Positions 17,969 through 26,601 are shown, counted from the stretch's first letter. The stretch: DNA of 64,000 nt from Dietzia sp. NCCP-2495 (GCF_026011735.1 NZ_BRVN01000009.1:62001-126000), one strand, 5' to 3'. A program made the numbers and translations. The notes: generated from the letters alone by a model not told the origin.

Positions 17969-18952
17969 CTGAAGACTCCCGCACGCAGGCCGCCCGACCC
18001 GTCGATCGTCAGGATCGACGGGTCGTGGCGGCATCGTGATGTCTCGGCCAACGGCATCCGACTCCACGTCGCCGAGGCGTTCCCGCGCGACACCCGGCCG
18101 GGCGACACCCGCCCGGGCGAACTCCCGCCCCTGGCGCTTCTGGTCCACGGCCTCAGTGGTATCTGGTGGACGATGCGGGCCCCGATGGTCGCCCTGGCGG
18201 ACGCCGGATTCCACGCCGTGGCCGTGGATCTACGCGGCCACGGCGACTCCGACAAACCCCCGCGGGGATACGACGCCTGGACTCTGGCCTCCGACATCAC
18301 GAATCTCATCCGTGCGCTCGGTCATTCCACAGCCGTGATCATCGGCCAGGGCGAGGGTGGATTCGTCACGTGGACCGCCGCCTACCGCCGGCCACGAGCG
18401 GTGCGGGGGCTCGTCGTCGTCGGATCTCCTCACCCACTGGCCATGCGCCGCGCGGCGCTCCGCGACGGCACCCAACGCAGCGCGATCGTCCCCCGCCTGC
18501 TCGCCGACCAGGCTCCCCGGGTCCCCGAGCGGAGACTGACGAGGGACGGTGCGGTCGCCGTCGAGGACATGCTGCGCACCCGCTCGGCGCCCGGCTGGGC
18601 GGACACCGACGCGTTCCGGGAGTCCGCCGACGTCCTGCGCGAGGCGATGCTGATCCCCAAGGTCGCGCACCTGTCACTCGAGAGCCGACGCTGGATGGTG
18701 CGCAGCCAGTTCCGGCCCGACGGCCGCGATTTCCGCCGCACCGTCGCCGGCGTGCTGGACCAGCCCGTGCTGGGCATCAGCGGCGCCGAGGACCGGTTCG
18801 TCCTGCCCGAGACCGTCCGCGCGTCGGCGCCGTGGGCGCGTGACTTCCGAACAGCGCTGGTGCCGGGCGCCGGTCACTACCCGGCGATGGAGGCGCCCGA
18901 GGAGACCTCGCGCCTCATCGTCGACTTCGCGCGAAGCGTCACCGAGGGCTGA
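17969..18952 (+). CDS. Alpha/beta hydrolase, EphE-like
   Basis: Hydrolase of the epoxide-hydrolase/haloperoxidase type (Rv3670 position). HGLSGIWW holds the oxyanion HG, VAVDLRGHGDSDKPPRGYD is typical of the fold, then VIIGQGEGGF at the nucleophile elbow, DRFVLPET and the catalytic His in GAGHYPAMEAP. The usual G-x-S/D-x-G elbow reads GQGEGG, so the nucleophile would be Glu or is missing, unlike active EphE with Asp. No ATG, GTG or TTG precedes RRPPDPSIVRIDG in frame; CTG at 17969 (or 17951) is the likeliest start. Confidence 0.75.
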   Translation: MKTPARRPPDPSIVRIDGSWRHRDVSANGIRLHVAEAFPRDTRPGDTRPGELPPLALLVHGLSGIWWTMRAPMVALADAGFHAVAVDLRGHGDSDKPPRGYDAWTLASDITNLIRALGHSTAVIIGQGEGGFVTWTAAYRRPRAVRGLVVVGSPHPLAMRRAALRDGTQRSAIVPRLLADQAPRVPERRLTRDGAVAVEDMLRTRSAPGWADTDAFRESADVLREAMLIPKVAHLSLESRRWMVRSQFRPDGRDFRRTVAGVLDQPVLGISGAEDRFVLPETVRASAPWARDFRTALVPGAGHYPAMEAPEETSRLIVDFARSVTEG

Positions 18953-19006
18953 CGCACCGGACCCGGGCCGCGGCCCGTCAGCTGGTCCCTGACCAGTCCG
19001 AGCCCG

Positions 19007-20203
19007 TCAGCCGGCACCCACGCAGCTGCCGGTCGCCACCGGCTGCCACGACTCCACCGCGGCCATGAGCTGCGGCAGCACCTGATCCACCGTCAAGGCG
19101 TAGCCGGTGTCCTCGGCGTCCATCGCGGCACCGAACACCACGCCCACGACCTCGCCGTCCGGGGTGATGAGCGGACCGCCCGAGTTCCCCTCGCGGACGG
19201 TGCCACGCAGGATGTACACCTCACGTTCGACGGTCTGCGCACGGTAGATGTCCGGACCACGCAGTGTCACGCGCTCGCGGACCCTGGCGGCATCCGGACG
19301 GTACGGGCCGTTGCCCGGGTAGCCGAGCACGATCGCGTCGTCGCCGGTCGTCGCGTACTCGTCCTTGAACGGCAGGACGGGGGCGGCGAGGTCGGCGACC
19401 CGCAGCACGGCCACGTCCACGTTCGGGTCGTAGACCACCACGTCGGCGTCGAGTTCCTGCCCGTCGGACATCACCGTCACCTGGTCGGTGCCGGCCACGA
19501 CGTGGGCGTTGGTCATCACGAGCCCGGGCGCGGCCACGAAGCCGGAGCCCTCGAGCGCCCGGCTGCACGACTCCGCCCGGCCGAGGATCTTGAGCACGGA
19601 CGGCTCGACACGGTTCACGACCTCCGACCCGGCGAGCACCGGATCGGGTGGGGCGACCTCCTGCATCGGGGTCGTCCCGAACGGCCCGAGGATGTCGGGG
19701 AACCCGGTCGTGCCGAGCGCCGCGGTGAACGCGGAGGGGACCCGCTGCAGTTGATCGGGGGCCACCTCGTCGATCTTGGCCAGCACGGTCGAGCCGCGGA
19801 CCGCCTTGCCGACGGAGGTGCCCTCCTGAGCGGCGATCGGCACGGCGACCAGCCACGCGACCAGCAGCATAGCGGCGGCCTGGAAGACGGCGCCCACCGT
19901 GGAGTCGAGGAGTCTGGCGCCGGTGCCGGCGATGTACCTCCTGGCGGCGCGACCGATCGTGACACCGGCGATCTGCCCGATGATCACCATCACCGCGATG
20001 ATCGCCAGGCCGGCTGCCAGTCTGCCGGGCGGAGAGTCGATCTCACGGACCAGGTGCGGCGCGACCAGCAGTCCCGAGGTGGCACCGATGCCCACGCCGA
20101 GCAGCGCGAAGCCCGACGCCGCCGCTCCGTTGATCCAGCCCGAGATGGCCGCGGCCGCGGCGAGGGCGAAGAGCGCGATGTCGAGCCACTGCGACCCCGT
20201 CAC
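19007..20203 (-). CDS. marP: Membrane-anchored acid-resistance serine protease MarP
   Basis: 398 residues. Four N-terminal membrane helices (about 8-28, 33-50, 63-83, 105-124) precede a chymotrypsin-like periplasmic protease with His234 (TNAHVV), Asp263 (NVDVAV) and Ser341 (GNSGGP). Cys213 and Cys394 match the redox-sensitive disulfide of M. tuberculosis MarP (Rv3671c), which cleaves the peptidoglycan hydrolase RipA under acid stress. GTG start overlaps the NUDIX stop (GTGA). Last gene of the nth-tlpA-NUDIX-marP operon. Confidence 0.95.
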   Translation of the reverse strand: MTGSQWLDIALFALAAAAAISGWINGAAASGFALLGVGIGATSGLLVAPHLVREIDSPPGRLAAGLAIIAVMVIIGQIAGVTIGRAARRYIAGTGARLLDSTVGAVFQAAAMLLVAWLVAVPIAAQEGTSVGKAVRGSTVLAKIDEVAPDQLQRVPSAFTAALGTTGFPDILGPFGTTPMQEVAPPDPVLAGSEVVNRVEPSVLKILGRAESCSRALEGSGFVAAPGLVMTNAHVVAGTDQVTVMSDGQELDADVVVYDPNVDVAVLRVADLAAPVLPFKDEYATTGDDAIVLGYPGNGPYRPDAARVRERVTLRGPDIYRAQTVEREVYILRGTVREGNSGGPLITPDGEVVGVVFGAAMDAEDTGYALTVDQVLPQLMAAVESWQPVATGSCVGAG

Positions 20204-21147
20204 CGGTACCCCCGGAGCGGATTGTCGGCCGGGAGGTCCAGGGACTCGTCGGCATCAGCGTCAGCACCTGCGCCGTCACCGTCGTCGTCACGGTCGTCGT
20301 CACGGTCGTCGTCATGCCCGGACCTCACCCCGGGCACGCCGGCGACGGTCCGGTCGGCCCGGGGATCGGAGTGCTCGCGTCGGGCCTCCTCGGCGGAGAT
20401 CCCGTGCCGCTCGCCGTTCCCGGAGGCAGCGAGGGTGGTCTCGAGGTCGCGGATGTCGGTGGTGTCCCAGTCCAGGTCCCAGCCGGCGGAGTGGAACATT
20501 GCGGCGAGGATGCCGGCGGTGAATCCCCACACCACCAGGTCTTCGTGGCGGAACGCCGGCCCAGTCCAGCCGGTCGTGTGCCGCAGCAGGAAGCGGTTGG
20601 CGGGGTCGAGCAGTTCGTCGACGTAGACGGTCATCACCCGGGACGTCTCGCCCGGGTCCACCACGTCGACCTCCCCCGGCTCGCGCCAGTACCCGACCAC
20701 CGGCGCCACCGAATAGTTGGAGACGGGGATGTACAGCTCGGGCAGAACCGCGAGGACGTCCACGCTCTCGGGGTCGAGTCCGGTCTCCTCCCATGCCTCG
20801 CGCAGGGCGGCCTCGACGGGTCCGGAGTCCGTGTCGTCGACTCCGCCGCCGGGGAACGAGACCTGCCCGGAATGGCTGCTCAGGGTGGGCGCGCGGTGCG
20901 TGAGCAGGACGCGGGCGTCCTTCGGCGGGCGCGGACCGGGCGCATCGGGCGAGCCGGAGAACAGCACGAGCACCGCGGCGTCGCGGTGCGGCCGACCGAC
21001 CTCGTTGGGACCGCGGTCCTCGGGCGGGCGCCGCTTGGGCAGGAGGCCGTCAAAGCTGCCGTCGGTGCACGCCGCGAGCAGCGAGTCCATCCAGCCGGGG
21101 TACGGCACGCCGGTCTTCTCACCCGGCCTCGGAACCGTCGCGCTCAT
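20200..21147 (-). CDS. CoA pyrophosphatase-type NUDIX hydrolase
   Basis: The NUDIX box is complete (SFPGGGVDDTDSGPVEAALR, then EAWEETGLDP) and the preceding LLTHRAPTLSSHSGQ matches the UPF0035 signature of CoA-cleaving NUDIX enzymes (NudL, Rv3672c). 315 residues, longer than usual because of a C-terminal acidic tail with DDDRDDDRDDDGDG, encoded by a 12-base tandem repeat. ATG at 21147 overlaps the TlpA-like stop. Hydrolyses CoA and related diphosphates to 4'-phosphopantetheine. Confidence 0.9.
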   Translation of the reverse strand: MSATVPRPGEKTGVPYPGWMDSLLAACTDGSFDGLLPKRRPPEDRGPNEVGRPHRDAAVLVLFSGSPDAPGPRPPKDARVLLTHRAPTLSSHSGQVSFPGGGVDDTDSGPVEAALREAWEETGLDPESVDVLAVLPELYIPVSNYSVAPVVGYWREPGEVDVVDPGETSRVMTVYVDELLDPANRFLLRHTTGWTGPAFRHEDLVVWGFTAGILAAMFHSAGWDLDWDTTDIRDLETTLAASGNGERHGISAEEARREHSDPRADRTVAGVPGVRSGHDDDRDDDRDDDGDGAGADADADESLDLPADNPLRGYR

Positions 21148-21833
21148 GCGGTCACCCCCAGGTGCTCTTCGACGGCGTCCAGCACGTCCTGTTCGCTGTA
21201 CATCGGCTGGATCAGCACCTGCGCCACCGTCCCGTCGGCCCGCACGAGCACGGTCAACGGCAGCACGGGTGGCGCGCCGAGGATCCCGGGCAGCTCCTCC
21301 TCCTGGTCGGACACGGAGATCATCTGGTCGATGCCGAGCGCGCCGAGCGTGTCGAAGCCCTTGGTCTCGGACGGGTCGGTGTGGGAGACCACGAACCGCA
21401 CGTCGTCGCCGAGCGTGGCCGCGGCGTCCCGGATCGCGGGGAGTTCGCGTCGGCACGGTTCGCACCAGTAGGCCCACATGTTGACGACCATGGGCTTGCC
21501 GGCCTGGATCTTGCCGAGTGTGGTGGTGGAACCGTCGTCCATGCAGCGCACCATCAGTCCGGCGACGGGGCCGTCGGTGGTGGCCGCGGCGCCGGCGTCG
21601 CGGCAGGCGGGGAGGTCCATCGTGGCGCGGGTCTGGTCGTCCACGACCGTGACCGGCTCGTCGGCGGGTGGACCGCCGACGGGCGGCGCGGCCTGGGGCG
21701 ACAGGACCTGGCTGCCATCCCCGGCCTGGGACGACGGCTCGCCGTCGGAGCCGCCGAGGGTGGAGAACAGGGCGACGACGACGCCGACCAGCACCACGAA
21801 CGCCACCAGCGTCCATCTCATCGACGTGCTCAT
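21144..21833 (-). CDS. TlpA/ResA-like membrane-anchored thioredoxin
   Basis: A single N-terminal helix (residues 6-24, [19 protein letters not shown]) anchors an extracytoplasmic thioredoxin domain. The active site is [12 protein letters not shown] (CxxC); cis-Pro [12 protein letters not shown] follows. Two further cysteines (PACRD, VRCMDD) precede the fold. Rv3673c holds the same position. It probably keeps exported cysteines reduced; placement beside marP, whose disulfide matters, makes a link plausible but untested. ATG at 21833 overlaps nth. Confidence 0.88.
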   Translation of the reverse strand: MSTSMRWTLVAFVVLVGVVVALFSTLGGSDGEPSSQAGDGSQVLSPQAAPPVGGPPADEPVTVVDDQTRATMDLPACRDAGAAATTDGPVAGLMVRCMDDGSTTTLGKIQAGKPMVVNMWAYWCEPCRRELPAIRDAAATLGDDVRFVVSHTDPSETKGFDTLGALGIDQMISVSDQEEELPGILGAPPVLPLTVLVRADGTVAQVLIQPMYSEQDVLDAVEEHLGVTA

Positions 21834-22624
21834 GCCGGCTCCCCCAGTCCCACCAGTTCCAGGAGGTGATCGCGTTCGGGTCCCGCCACCAGGGACGCGG
21901 CCGCGACAGGGTCGAGTGGCCCGGCCACACCCGCGGACGGGCAGTCGTCGGCGAGCACACACGCCCCGCACGCCGCGGTCCGCGCGTGGCAGACCCGGCG
22001 TCCGTGGAAGATGATGCGGTGGCTGGCGTCGGTCCACCCTGCCTTGGGCAGCATCTGCATCAGCTCACGCTCGATGCGGACCGCGTCCGTGCCCTCGGCC
22101 CACTTCCAGCGGTTGACCAACCGGATGACATGCGTGTCGACGGGCAGGCCGGGTATCCCGAACGCGTTGCCCAGGACCACGTTGGCGGTCTTCCGTCCGA
22201 TTCCCGGGAGGGTGACCAGGTCCTCCAGTCGCGGCGGCACCTCGCCGTCGTACTTCTCCACCAGGGCCGCGCCGAGTCCCTGGATGCTCCGCGCCTTGTT
22301 CCGGTAGAACCCCGTGGACCGGATGAGGGACTCCAGTTCCTCCCGGTCCGACCCCGCATAGTCGGCGGCCGTGCGGTAGCGCCTGAACAGGGCGGGAGTG
22401 ACCTCGTTGACCCGCTTGTCCGTGCACTGCGCTGACAGGATGGTGGCCACGCTCAGCTCGAGGGGGTTGGTGAAGTCGAGCTCGCAGTAGACGTGCGGGA
22501 ACGCGGTCTCAAGTGTACGGAGCATGCGACGGGCGCGGCGCGTGCGCCCGAGGTCGGTCTCCACTCCCCTGGCGGCCGCCCCTCGCCTACGTCGCTTCGG
22601 GGAAGCGGGAGCGCGGTCGGGCAT
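21830..22624 (-). CDS. nth: Endonuclease III
   Basis: Base-excision repair glycosylase/AP-lyase for oxidised pyrimidines. The helix-hairpin-helix [13 protein letters not shown] contains the catalytic Lys, [12 protein letters not shown] holds the catalytic Asp, and C-x6-C-x2-C-x5-C ([17 protein letters not shown]) binds the [4Fe-4S] cluster. 264 residues with a basic N-terminal tail (residues 8-19). ATG 22624 is 6 bases from TAATGT, so the mRNA is likely leaderless. First gene of the four-gene marP operon. Confidence 0.96.
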   Translation of the reverse strand: MPDRAPASPKRRRRGAAARGVETDLGRTRRARRMLRTLETAFPHVYCELDFTNPLELSVATILSAQCTDKRVNEVTPALFRRYRTAADYAGSDREELESLIRSTGFYRNKARSIQGLGAALVEKYDGEVPPRLEDLVTLPGIGRKTANVVLGNAFGIPGLPVDTHVIRLVNRWKWAEGTDAVRIERELMQMLPKAGWTDASHRIIFHGRRVCHARTAACGACVLADDCPSAGVAGPLDPVAAASLVAGPERDHLLELVGLGEPA

Positions 22625-22630
22625 GGGTCC

Positions 22631-22636
22631 ACATTA
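22631..22636 (-). promoter_or_regulatory. -10 box of the nth-marP operon, leaderless
   Basis: TAATGT on the minus strand, 6 bases from the nth ATG at 22624. Confidence 0.55.
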
Positions 22637-22777
22637 CGGGTGTTCCCATGGTGCCGGGCGCGGGACGCTCCGTCGGGGGGACGGTGACTAGCTCGGCGGA
22701 TCCGGCACCGAACGGCCTCACGGACACCTGGCGTGGGCAATTCCCGCACCGGTTGCCCGCCGGGAGGCGTGGGCGTG

Positions 22778-22783
22778 GATAAT
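22778..22783 (+). promoter_or_regulatory. -10 box of the small membrane peptide, leaderless
   Basis: GATAAT, 7 bases before ATG 22791; TTGCCC at 22753-22758 is a possible -35 (19-base spacer). Confidence 0.5.
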
Positions 22784-22790
22784 CGTGGGT

Positions 22791-22901
22791 ATGCAGGGAA
22801 TCCTCGTTGTACTGGTCCCCGTTCTCCTCGCTGGCTTCGCCCTGCTCATGGACAGGTTCGAGGCCGCGATCCTGGCGGAGCCGGAGAAGATCGAGGCCTG
22901 A
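22791..22901 (+). CDS. 36-residue single-helix membrane peptide upstream of crp
   Basis: Too short for usual gene calling. A hydrophobic helix (QGILVVLVPVLLAGFALLM) is followed by a short acidic amphipathic tail (DRFEAAILAEPEKIEA). The frame is bounded by a good -10 box directly before the ATG and a stop 120 bases before crp. M. tuberculosis has a longer membrane protein gene, Rv3675, in the same slot. Function unknown. Confidence 0.6.
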   Translation: MQGILVVLVPVLLAGFALLMDRFEAAILAEPEKIEA

Positions 22902-22951
22902 GGGCCGCTGTTGCCGCGCGTTGACTACACCGGTAACGCTTATACGGCTAC

Positions 22952-22967
22952 AGTGGCATTCGCCACA
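22952..22967 (+). promoter_or_regulatory. CRP/GlxR-like site in the crp promoter
   Basis: AGTGG-CATTCG-CCACA keeps the GTG...CAC core of the consensus. It overlaps a TACAGT box (22949-22954); TTGACT lies at 22921. Placement over the start region suggests autorepression, which is inference. Confidence 0.45.
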
Positions 22968-23021
22968 CGCACGCCATGGCGCTGACAAGCATGTCCGCGC
23001 CCGAACGGAGGGTCACAGACT

Positions 23022-23726
23022 GTGACGATTGATCGCCGCACGGACCAGTCTGCCGACGAGGTCCTCACCCGGGCAGGTATTTTCCAGGGTGTCGAGGCCT
23101 CGGCCGTCGCCGCTCTGCGTAACGACCTGACCCGCGAGGAGTACTCGAAGGGTGACGTGATCATTCGCGAGGGCGAGCAGGGCGACAGCCTGTACATTGT
23201 CACCTCCGGCAAGGTGAAGCTCTCCCGCAAGGCGCCGGACGGTCGCGAGAACCTGCTGTCGATCCTCGGCCCGTCCGACATGTTCGGCGAGCTCTCCATC
23301 TTCGACCCGGGCCCCCGTACCTCCTCGGCCGTGTGTGTCACCGACGTGACGGTCCAGGCCATGAACCGGTCGGCCCTCAAGCGCTGGATCGCGGAGCGGC
23401 CGGAGATCTCCGATCAGCTGCTGCGCGTGCTGGCTCGTCGTCTGCGCCGTACCAACAACAACCTCGCCGACCTGATCTTCACCGACGTCCCCGGTCGTGT
23501 CGCCAAGGCACTGCTCCAGCTGGCGCAGCGCTTCGGCACGCAGGAGGGCGGCAACATCCGCGTGACGCACGACCTCACGCAAGAGGAGATCGCCCAGCTC
23601 GTCGGCGCCTCCCGCGAGACCGTGAACAAGGCTCTGGCCGAGTTCGCGCACCGCGGTTGGCTGCGCCTCGAGGGCAAGAGCGTCATCATCTCGGACACCG
23701 AGCGCCTGGCCCGCCGCGCCCGCTGA
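23022..23726 (+). CDS. crp: cAMP receptor protein-family regulator (Crp/GlxR)
   Basis: Global regulator, 234 residues. The cyclic-nucleotide domain carries [17 protein letters not shown], then [19 protein letters not shown] (phosphate-binding cassette with Glu, Arg, Ser); the C-terminal winged helix has [20 protein letters not shown], nearly the Crp recognition helix. GTG at 23022 follows GGAGGG by nine bases; the GTG lies in a small palindrome GTCACA-GAC-TGTGAC that could fold in the mRNA. Family members in Corynebacterium and Mycobacterium control carbon use, including acs. Confidence 0.96.
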   Translation: MTIDRRTDQSADEVLTRAGIFQGVEASAVAALRNDLTREEYSKGDVIIREGEQGDSLYIVTSGKVKLSRKAPDGRENLLSILGPSDMFGELSIFDPGPRTSSAVCVTDVTVQAMNRSALKRWIAERPEISDQLLRVLARRLRRTNNNLADLIFTDVPGRVAKALLQLAQRFGTQEGGNIRVTHDLTQEEIAQLVGASRETVNKALAEFAHRGWLRLEGKSVIISDTERLARRAR

Positions 23727-23765
23727 CCCAGCCCCGGCTCCACCCCGGCTACCCCGGCCCCACCC

Positions 23766-23841
23766 CGAAATCCGCTACTCTCCCTGCGGATCCGCTACCC
23801 CTATTGACGTAGCGGATCTGGATTCCGAGTAGCGGATTTCG
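23766..23841. repeat. Palindromic tetrad repeat, family 1, copy 1
   Basis: Outer arms CGAAATCCGCTACTC and GAGTAGCGGATTTCG are perfect 15-base inverted repeats; inner arms GATCCGCTAC (23789-23798) and GTAGCGGATC (23809-23818) are also perfect. It sits 40 bases past the crp stop and 30 before the end of the converging AbiEi-like gene. Copies 2-4 are at 25173, 35781 and 45055. Confidence 0.9.
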
Positions 23842-23871
23842 TGATTTTGCGGGCGGACACGGGGCGTTAAC

Positions 23872-24939
23872 TCAGGCCGCGCGCACCGAACCGAGGCGCT
23901 CCTGCTGGCGCATCGCCGCTCTGACCTGCCGAATGACATTGCCCGGCCGGTAGATGTCCTCCCAGGTCCACCGGAGGACGACATAGCCCTCCGCTTCCAA
24001 CTGTGCCTGTCGGTGCCGTTCCGCGATCCAGTTCTTGCGGATCTCCTCCGGGCTGCCGCCGTATTTGCCGAACCCATCGGCCTCCCCGATCAATCCCCAC
24101 TTGCGCCAGTAGAAGTCAACGCGAAACCGTTGCCCGGTCCGGACACCCAACCCGACCTGCAGCTCAGGCGCCGGGAGTCCGCCCAGGACGATGATGAGTC
24201 TAAGGAGCGATTCCAGCACCGATTCGGCGAGCCCGGAGGCGAGGTCGGGGAGCTGACGAGCCCGGGCCACTCCCGTCCGGCCGCGTGCTGCTTCCGCCTC
24301 TCGCCGCAGGTCAGTCGTGGTACACAGCTGCATTCGGATCGCCGCGTCGGCGGCGCACACTCCACTGTCCAGGCCTACGGTCCGAGCGACATCGATGACC
24401 GACCGGGCAGGCGACGTCACCGGGACGCCGTCGACCTCGGTCACGACGCCGTCGAGCGGCAGGTTCGAGCAGGTGAGCGCCGTACTACGGCGGGACCCTC
24501 CGCCCGGCCGATGCCGGGTCACGGTGGGCAGCTCGAGCGGCACTCCGTGAAGCGGGAGGCCGTGCAGCGCCAACGCAGAGCCATGGGAGAACACCGTTCC
24601 CGGCTGGATCGACAGTGCCGCCGCCCGGGTGCGGGCGAGGAACTCATTTTCACGCCGCTTGTACGGGGGCACGCCGTCGCCCGAGACCGCCTCCGCCTGG
24701 GTGCCGGTGTTCTGGCCTGCGCCGCTTCTGCCGTCGGCGCCGGTGCTGGTGCTGGTGCTGGCGACCTGGCCGGTGCTGATTACCTGGCCGGTGCGCGCAT
24801 AGACACCGTGGCGGTACCTGATCAGATCCCCGGTGGAGATGAGGCGAGCGATGTCAGCGTGCGTCAGGCCTCCCCTCTCCAGATCGGCGAACGTCGAGAA
24901 CTCGGGGAATGAGGGCGCGTCAGAGTTGGATCCGGTCAT
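23872..24939 (-). CDS. AbiEi-type winged-helix plus DUF559 nuclease-fold protein
   Basis: 355 residues. The N-terminus (FADLERGGLTHADIARLIST, then GDLIRYRHGVYA) is the AbiEi antitoxin-type wHTH; the middle resembles AbiEi_3 (FSHGSALALHGLPL, VTSPARSVIDVAR); the C-terminus (GLIGEADGFGKYGGS, then AERHRQAQLEAEGYVVLRW) is DUF559, related to Vsr endonucleases. Such proteins are frequent in actinobacteria, often without a toxin; none is adjacent here. A low-complexity STGQVASTSTSTG insert lies near residue 57. It interrupts the crp-MBL neighbourhood of M. tuberculosis and is bracketed by repeats at 23766 and 25173. ATG 24939 chosen; the open frame upstream is Arg-rich non-coding. Confidence 0.8.
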   Translation of the reverse strand: MTGSNSDAPSFPEFSTFADLERGGLTHADIARLISTGDLIRYRHGVYARTGQVISTGQVASTSTSTGADGRSGAGQNTGTQAEAVSGDGVPPYKRRENEFLARTRAAALSIQPGTVFSHGSALALHGLPLHGVPLELPTVTRHRPGGGSRRSTALTCSNLPLDGVVTEVDGVPVTSPARSVIDVARTVGLDSGVCAADAAIRMQLCTTTDLRREAEAARGRTGVARARQLPDLASGLAESVLESLLRLIIVLGGLPAPELQVGLGVRTGQRFRVDFYWRKWGLIGEADGFGKYGGSPEEIRKNWIAERHRQAQLEAEGYVVLRWTWEDIYRPGNVIRQVRAAMRQQERLGSVRAA

Positions 24940-25172
24940 GGTCGGCAGTGTTCCCGATCCTGCTAACAGCTTCGGCGCAAATCGGGGTGCATTTGCCTTG
25001 GTCTGTGGAGGTGTGCGGGCCTGTGGAATTCGTCGGCGACGCTCACCGGGCGGGACTCGACGGCGCTCACGAATGGCACGCGGCACCGCGCACCGCCTGG
25101 CCTCCGCGCCGCGCACTGCCAGCGCCGCACACCGCCAGGACTCACAGGCGCCCCAGCGGCAGCCAGATCTGA

Positions 25173-25246
25173 AAAATCCGCTACCCGCAATGCGGATCCG
25201 CTACCGCTCTAGGGGTAGCGGATCCGCAGGGAGAGTAGCGGATTCC
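25173..25246. repeat. Palindromic tetrad repeat, family 1, copy 2
   Basis: Inner arms TGCGGATCCGCTACC (25191-25205) and GGTAGCGGATCCGCA (25214-25228) are a perfect 15-base inverted repeat around GCTCTAGG. Outer arms AATCCGCTACCC and GAGTAGCGGATTCC are partly matched. It lies 3' of the MBL gene and 5' of the AbiEi-like gene. Confidence 0.9.
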
Positions 25247-25261
25247 GGGGAAGCGGATTCG

Positions 25262-25281
25262 GGGAGGGAGGGAGGGAGGGA
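25262..25281 (+). repeat. (GGGA)5 tract, G-quadruplex-forming
   Basis: Five GGGA units immediately before the MBL stop codon complement (25283). On the C-rich side it would be transcribed at the MBL mRNA 3' end. Confidence 0.75.
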
Positions 25282-25282
25282 G

Positions 25283-26116
25283 TTAGGGGTCGCGGCGGTC
25301 GAGGTAGCGGAGCGCCACCTTGGTCGACTGCTCCGCGACCTTGAGCAGGAACGGCGAGACGTCGCGGTAGATGTGCTGCGTGATCGCCTCGGCGTCGGCA
25401 TCGCGGCCCAACTCTGCGCGCGCGGCGATGATCTGGTCCAGCCGATCCCGCCGGTGCTGGCCGAGGACCTGGGCGGCGCGGCCGGTGTTCTCGACGTCCG
25501 GCCCGTGACCGGGGATCCCGATGACCCCGTCGGCGCGGGCGGCGAGGCGGTCCATGCTATCCAGGTAATCGCCGAGGTCGCCGTCGGTCGAGTCGAGCAC
25601 CGTGGAATCCCGGCCCAGGATCGTGTCGCCCAACACCACACAGTCGGCCGGCGCGGTGAAGCCGGTCCCCGCGGAGCGAACCTCCAGGCTCACCGAGTCA
25701 GCAGTGTGACCCGGCGTGGCCAGCACGATGATGTCCAGACCGGCGGCGTGCACCTCGTCGTCGTCGACCAGTGGTTCGGCATCACGGCAGAAGCGCTCCT
25801 CGACGGCTCGCACGGGCGCCGGGGTGAACTCGCGCAGCAGGTCGATGCCGTCGGTGTGGTCGCCATGACGGTGCGTGACGAGGATCAGTTCGATCTCGCC
25901 CACGATGGCGGCGATGCGCTCGGCATGCGCGCGGTCGTCGGGCCCGGGGTCCACGACCACACAGGTCGTCGACCCCGGCGCCCGCAGGACGACCGTGTTG
26001 GTGCCCTCGAACGTCATCTCCGACGGGTTGTCGCAGAGGATGACCCCCGCGAGAGAGGTGACCGGGCGCAGCGTCTCGTACGCCGGGAACTCGATCGGGG
26101 ACAGACCTGCAGACAC
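25283..26116 (-). CDS. Metallo-beta-lactamase-fold hydrolase (LACTB2-like, Rv3677c-type)
   Basis: 277 residues. The zinc motif THRHGDHTDG (HxHxDH), then LATPGHTADS, VVLGDTILGRDST and GIPGHGPDV supply the second-site ligands. MTFEGTNTVVL near the N-terminus and the helical C-terminal part match LACTB2/RNase-type MBL proteins rather than beta-lactamases. Likely a hydrolase or endoribonuclease; substrate not predictable. GTG at 26116; 5 bases after the RidA stop, in the DUF4177-ridA-MBL operon. Confidence 0.85.
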   Translation of the reverse strand: MSAGLSPIEFPAYETLRPVTSLAGVILCDNPSEMTFEGTNTVVLRAPGSTTCVVVDPGPDDRAHAERIAAIVGEIELILVTHRHGDHTDGIDLLREFTPAPVRAVEERFCRDAEPLVDDDEVHAAGLDIIVLATPGHTADSVSLEVRSAGTGFTAPADCVVLGDTILGRDSTVLDSTDGDLGDYLDSMDRLAARADGVIGIPGHGPDVENTGRAAQVLGQHRRDRLDQIIAARAELGRDADAEAITQHIYRDVSPFLLKVAEQSTKVALRYLDRRDP

Positions 26117-26121
26117 GGTGA

Positions 26122-26601
26122 CTACCCCTCGACCTCGACGATCAACTCGACCTCGACCGGGGCATCGAGCGGCAGCTCCGACACCCCGACGGCCGACCGG
26201 GCGTGGACCCCGGCGTCGCCGAAGATCTCCCCCAGCACATCGGACGCGCCGTTGATCACGGCCGGCTGTCCGTTGAATCCCGGGGCCGAGGACACGAAGC
26301 CCACGACCTTGACGATCCGTACCACCGCGTCGATGCCCACGAGTCCGTCGACCGCGGCGAGCGCGTTGAGCGCACAGGCCCGCGCCAGCTCGGCGGCACG
26401 CTCCGGCGTGACCTCCGCACCGACCTTGCCCGTCGCGGCCAGCGCACCGTCGATCACGGGCAACTGGCCCGAGGTGTACACGTACGCGCCGGTCCGCACC
26501 GCAGGCGCGTAGTTGGCGACCGGCGGCACGACCGTCGGCAGCTCCAGACCCAGCTGCTCGAGCTTGCGGGACCAGTAGCCGCCCGCCTCGGTCTCGCCCA
26601 T
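26122..26601 (-). CDS. RidA family enamine/imine deaminase-like protein
   Basis: 159 residues of YjgF/YER057c/UK114 type (Rv3678c position). Fold features: TGAYVYTSGQLPV, LNALAAVDG, VVRIVKVVGFVSSAPGF and VGVSELPLDAPVEVELIVEV. The Arg of the active RidA signature (R105 in E. coli, in A-R-x-x-V) appears in HARSAVGVSELP. It may remove reactive enamines from PLP enzymes. The ATG overlaps the DUF4177 stop (TGATG). Confidence 0.88.
   Translation of the reverse strand: MGETEAGGYWSRKLEQLGLELPTVVPPVANYAPAVRTGAYVYTSGQLPVIDGALAATGKVGAEVTPERAAELARACALNALAAVDGLVGIDAVVRIVKVVGFVSSAPGFNGQPAVINGASDVLGEIFGDAGVHARSAVGVSELPLDAPVEVELIVEVEG

Noticed and set aside
23012-23026. GTCACA-GAC-TGTGAC as a CRP site at the crp start.
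   Set aside because: The half-sites face outward and the spacing is wrong for TGTGA-N6-TCACA; at most an mRNA hairpin over the start codon.
23872-24939. A complete AbiEi/AbiEii toxin-antitoxin pair.
   Set aside because: No AbiEii nucleotidyltransferase toxin gene is adjacent on either side.
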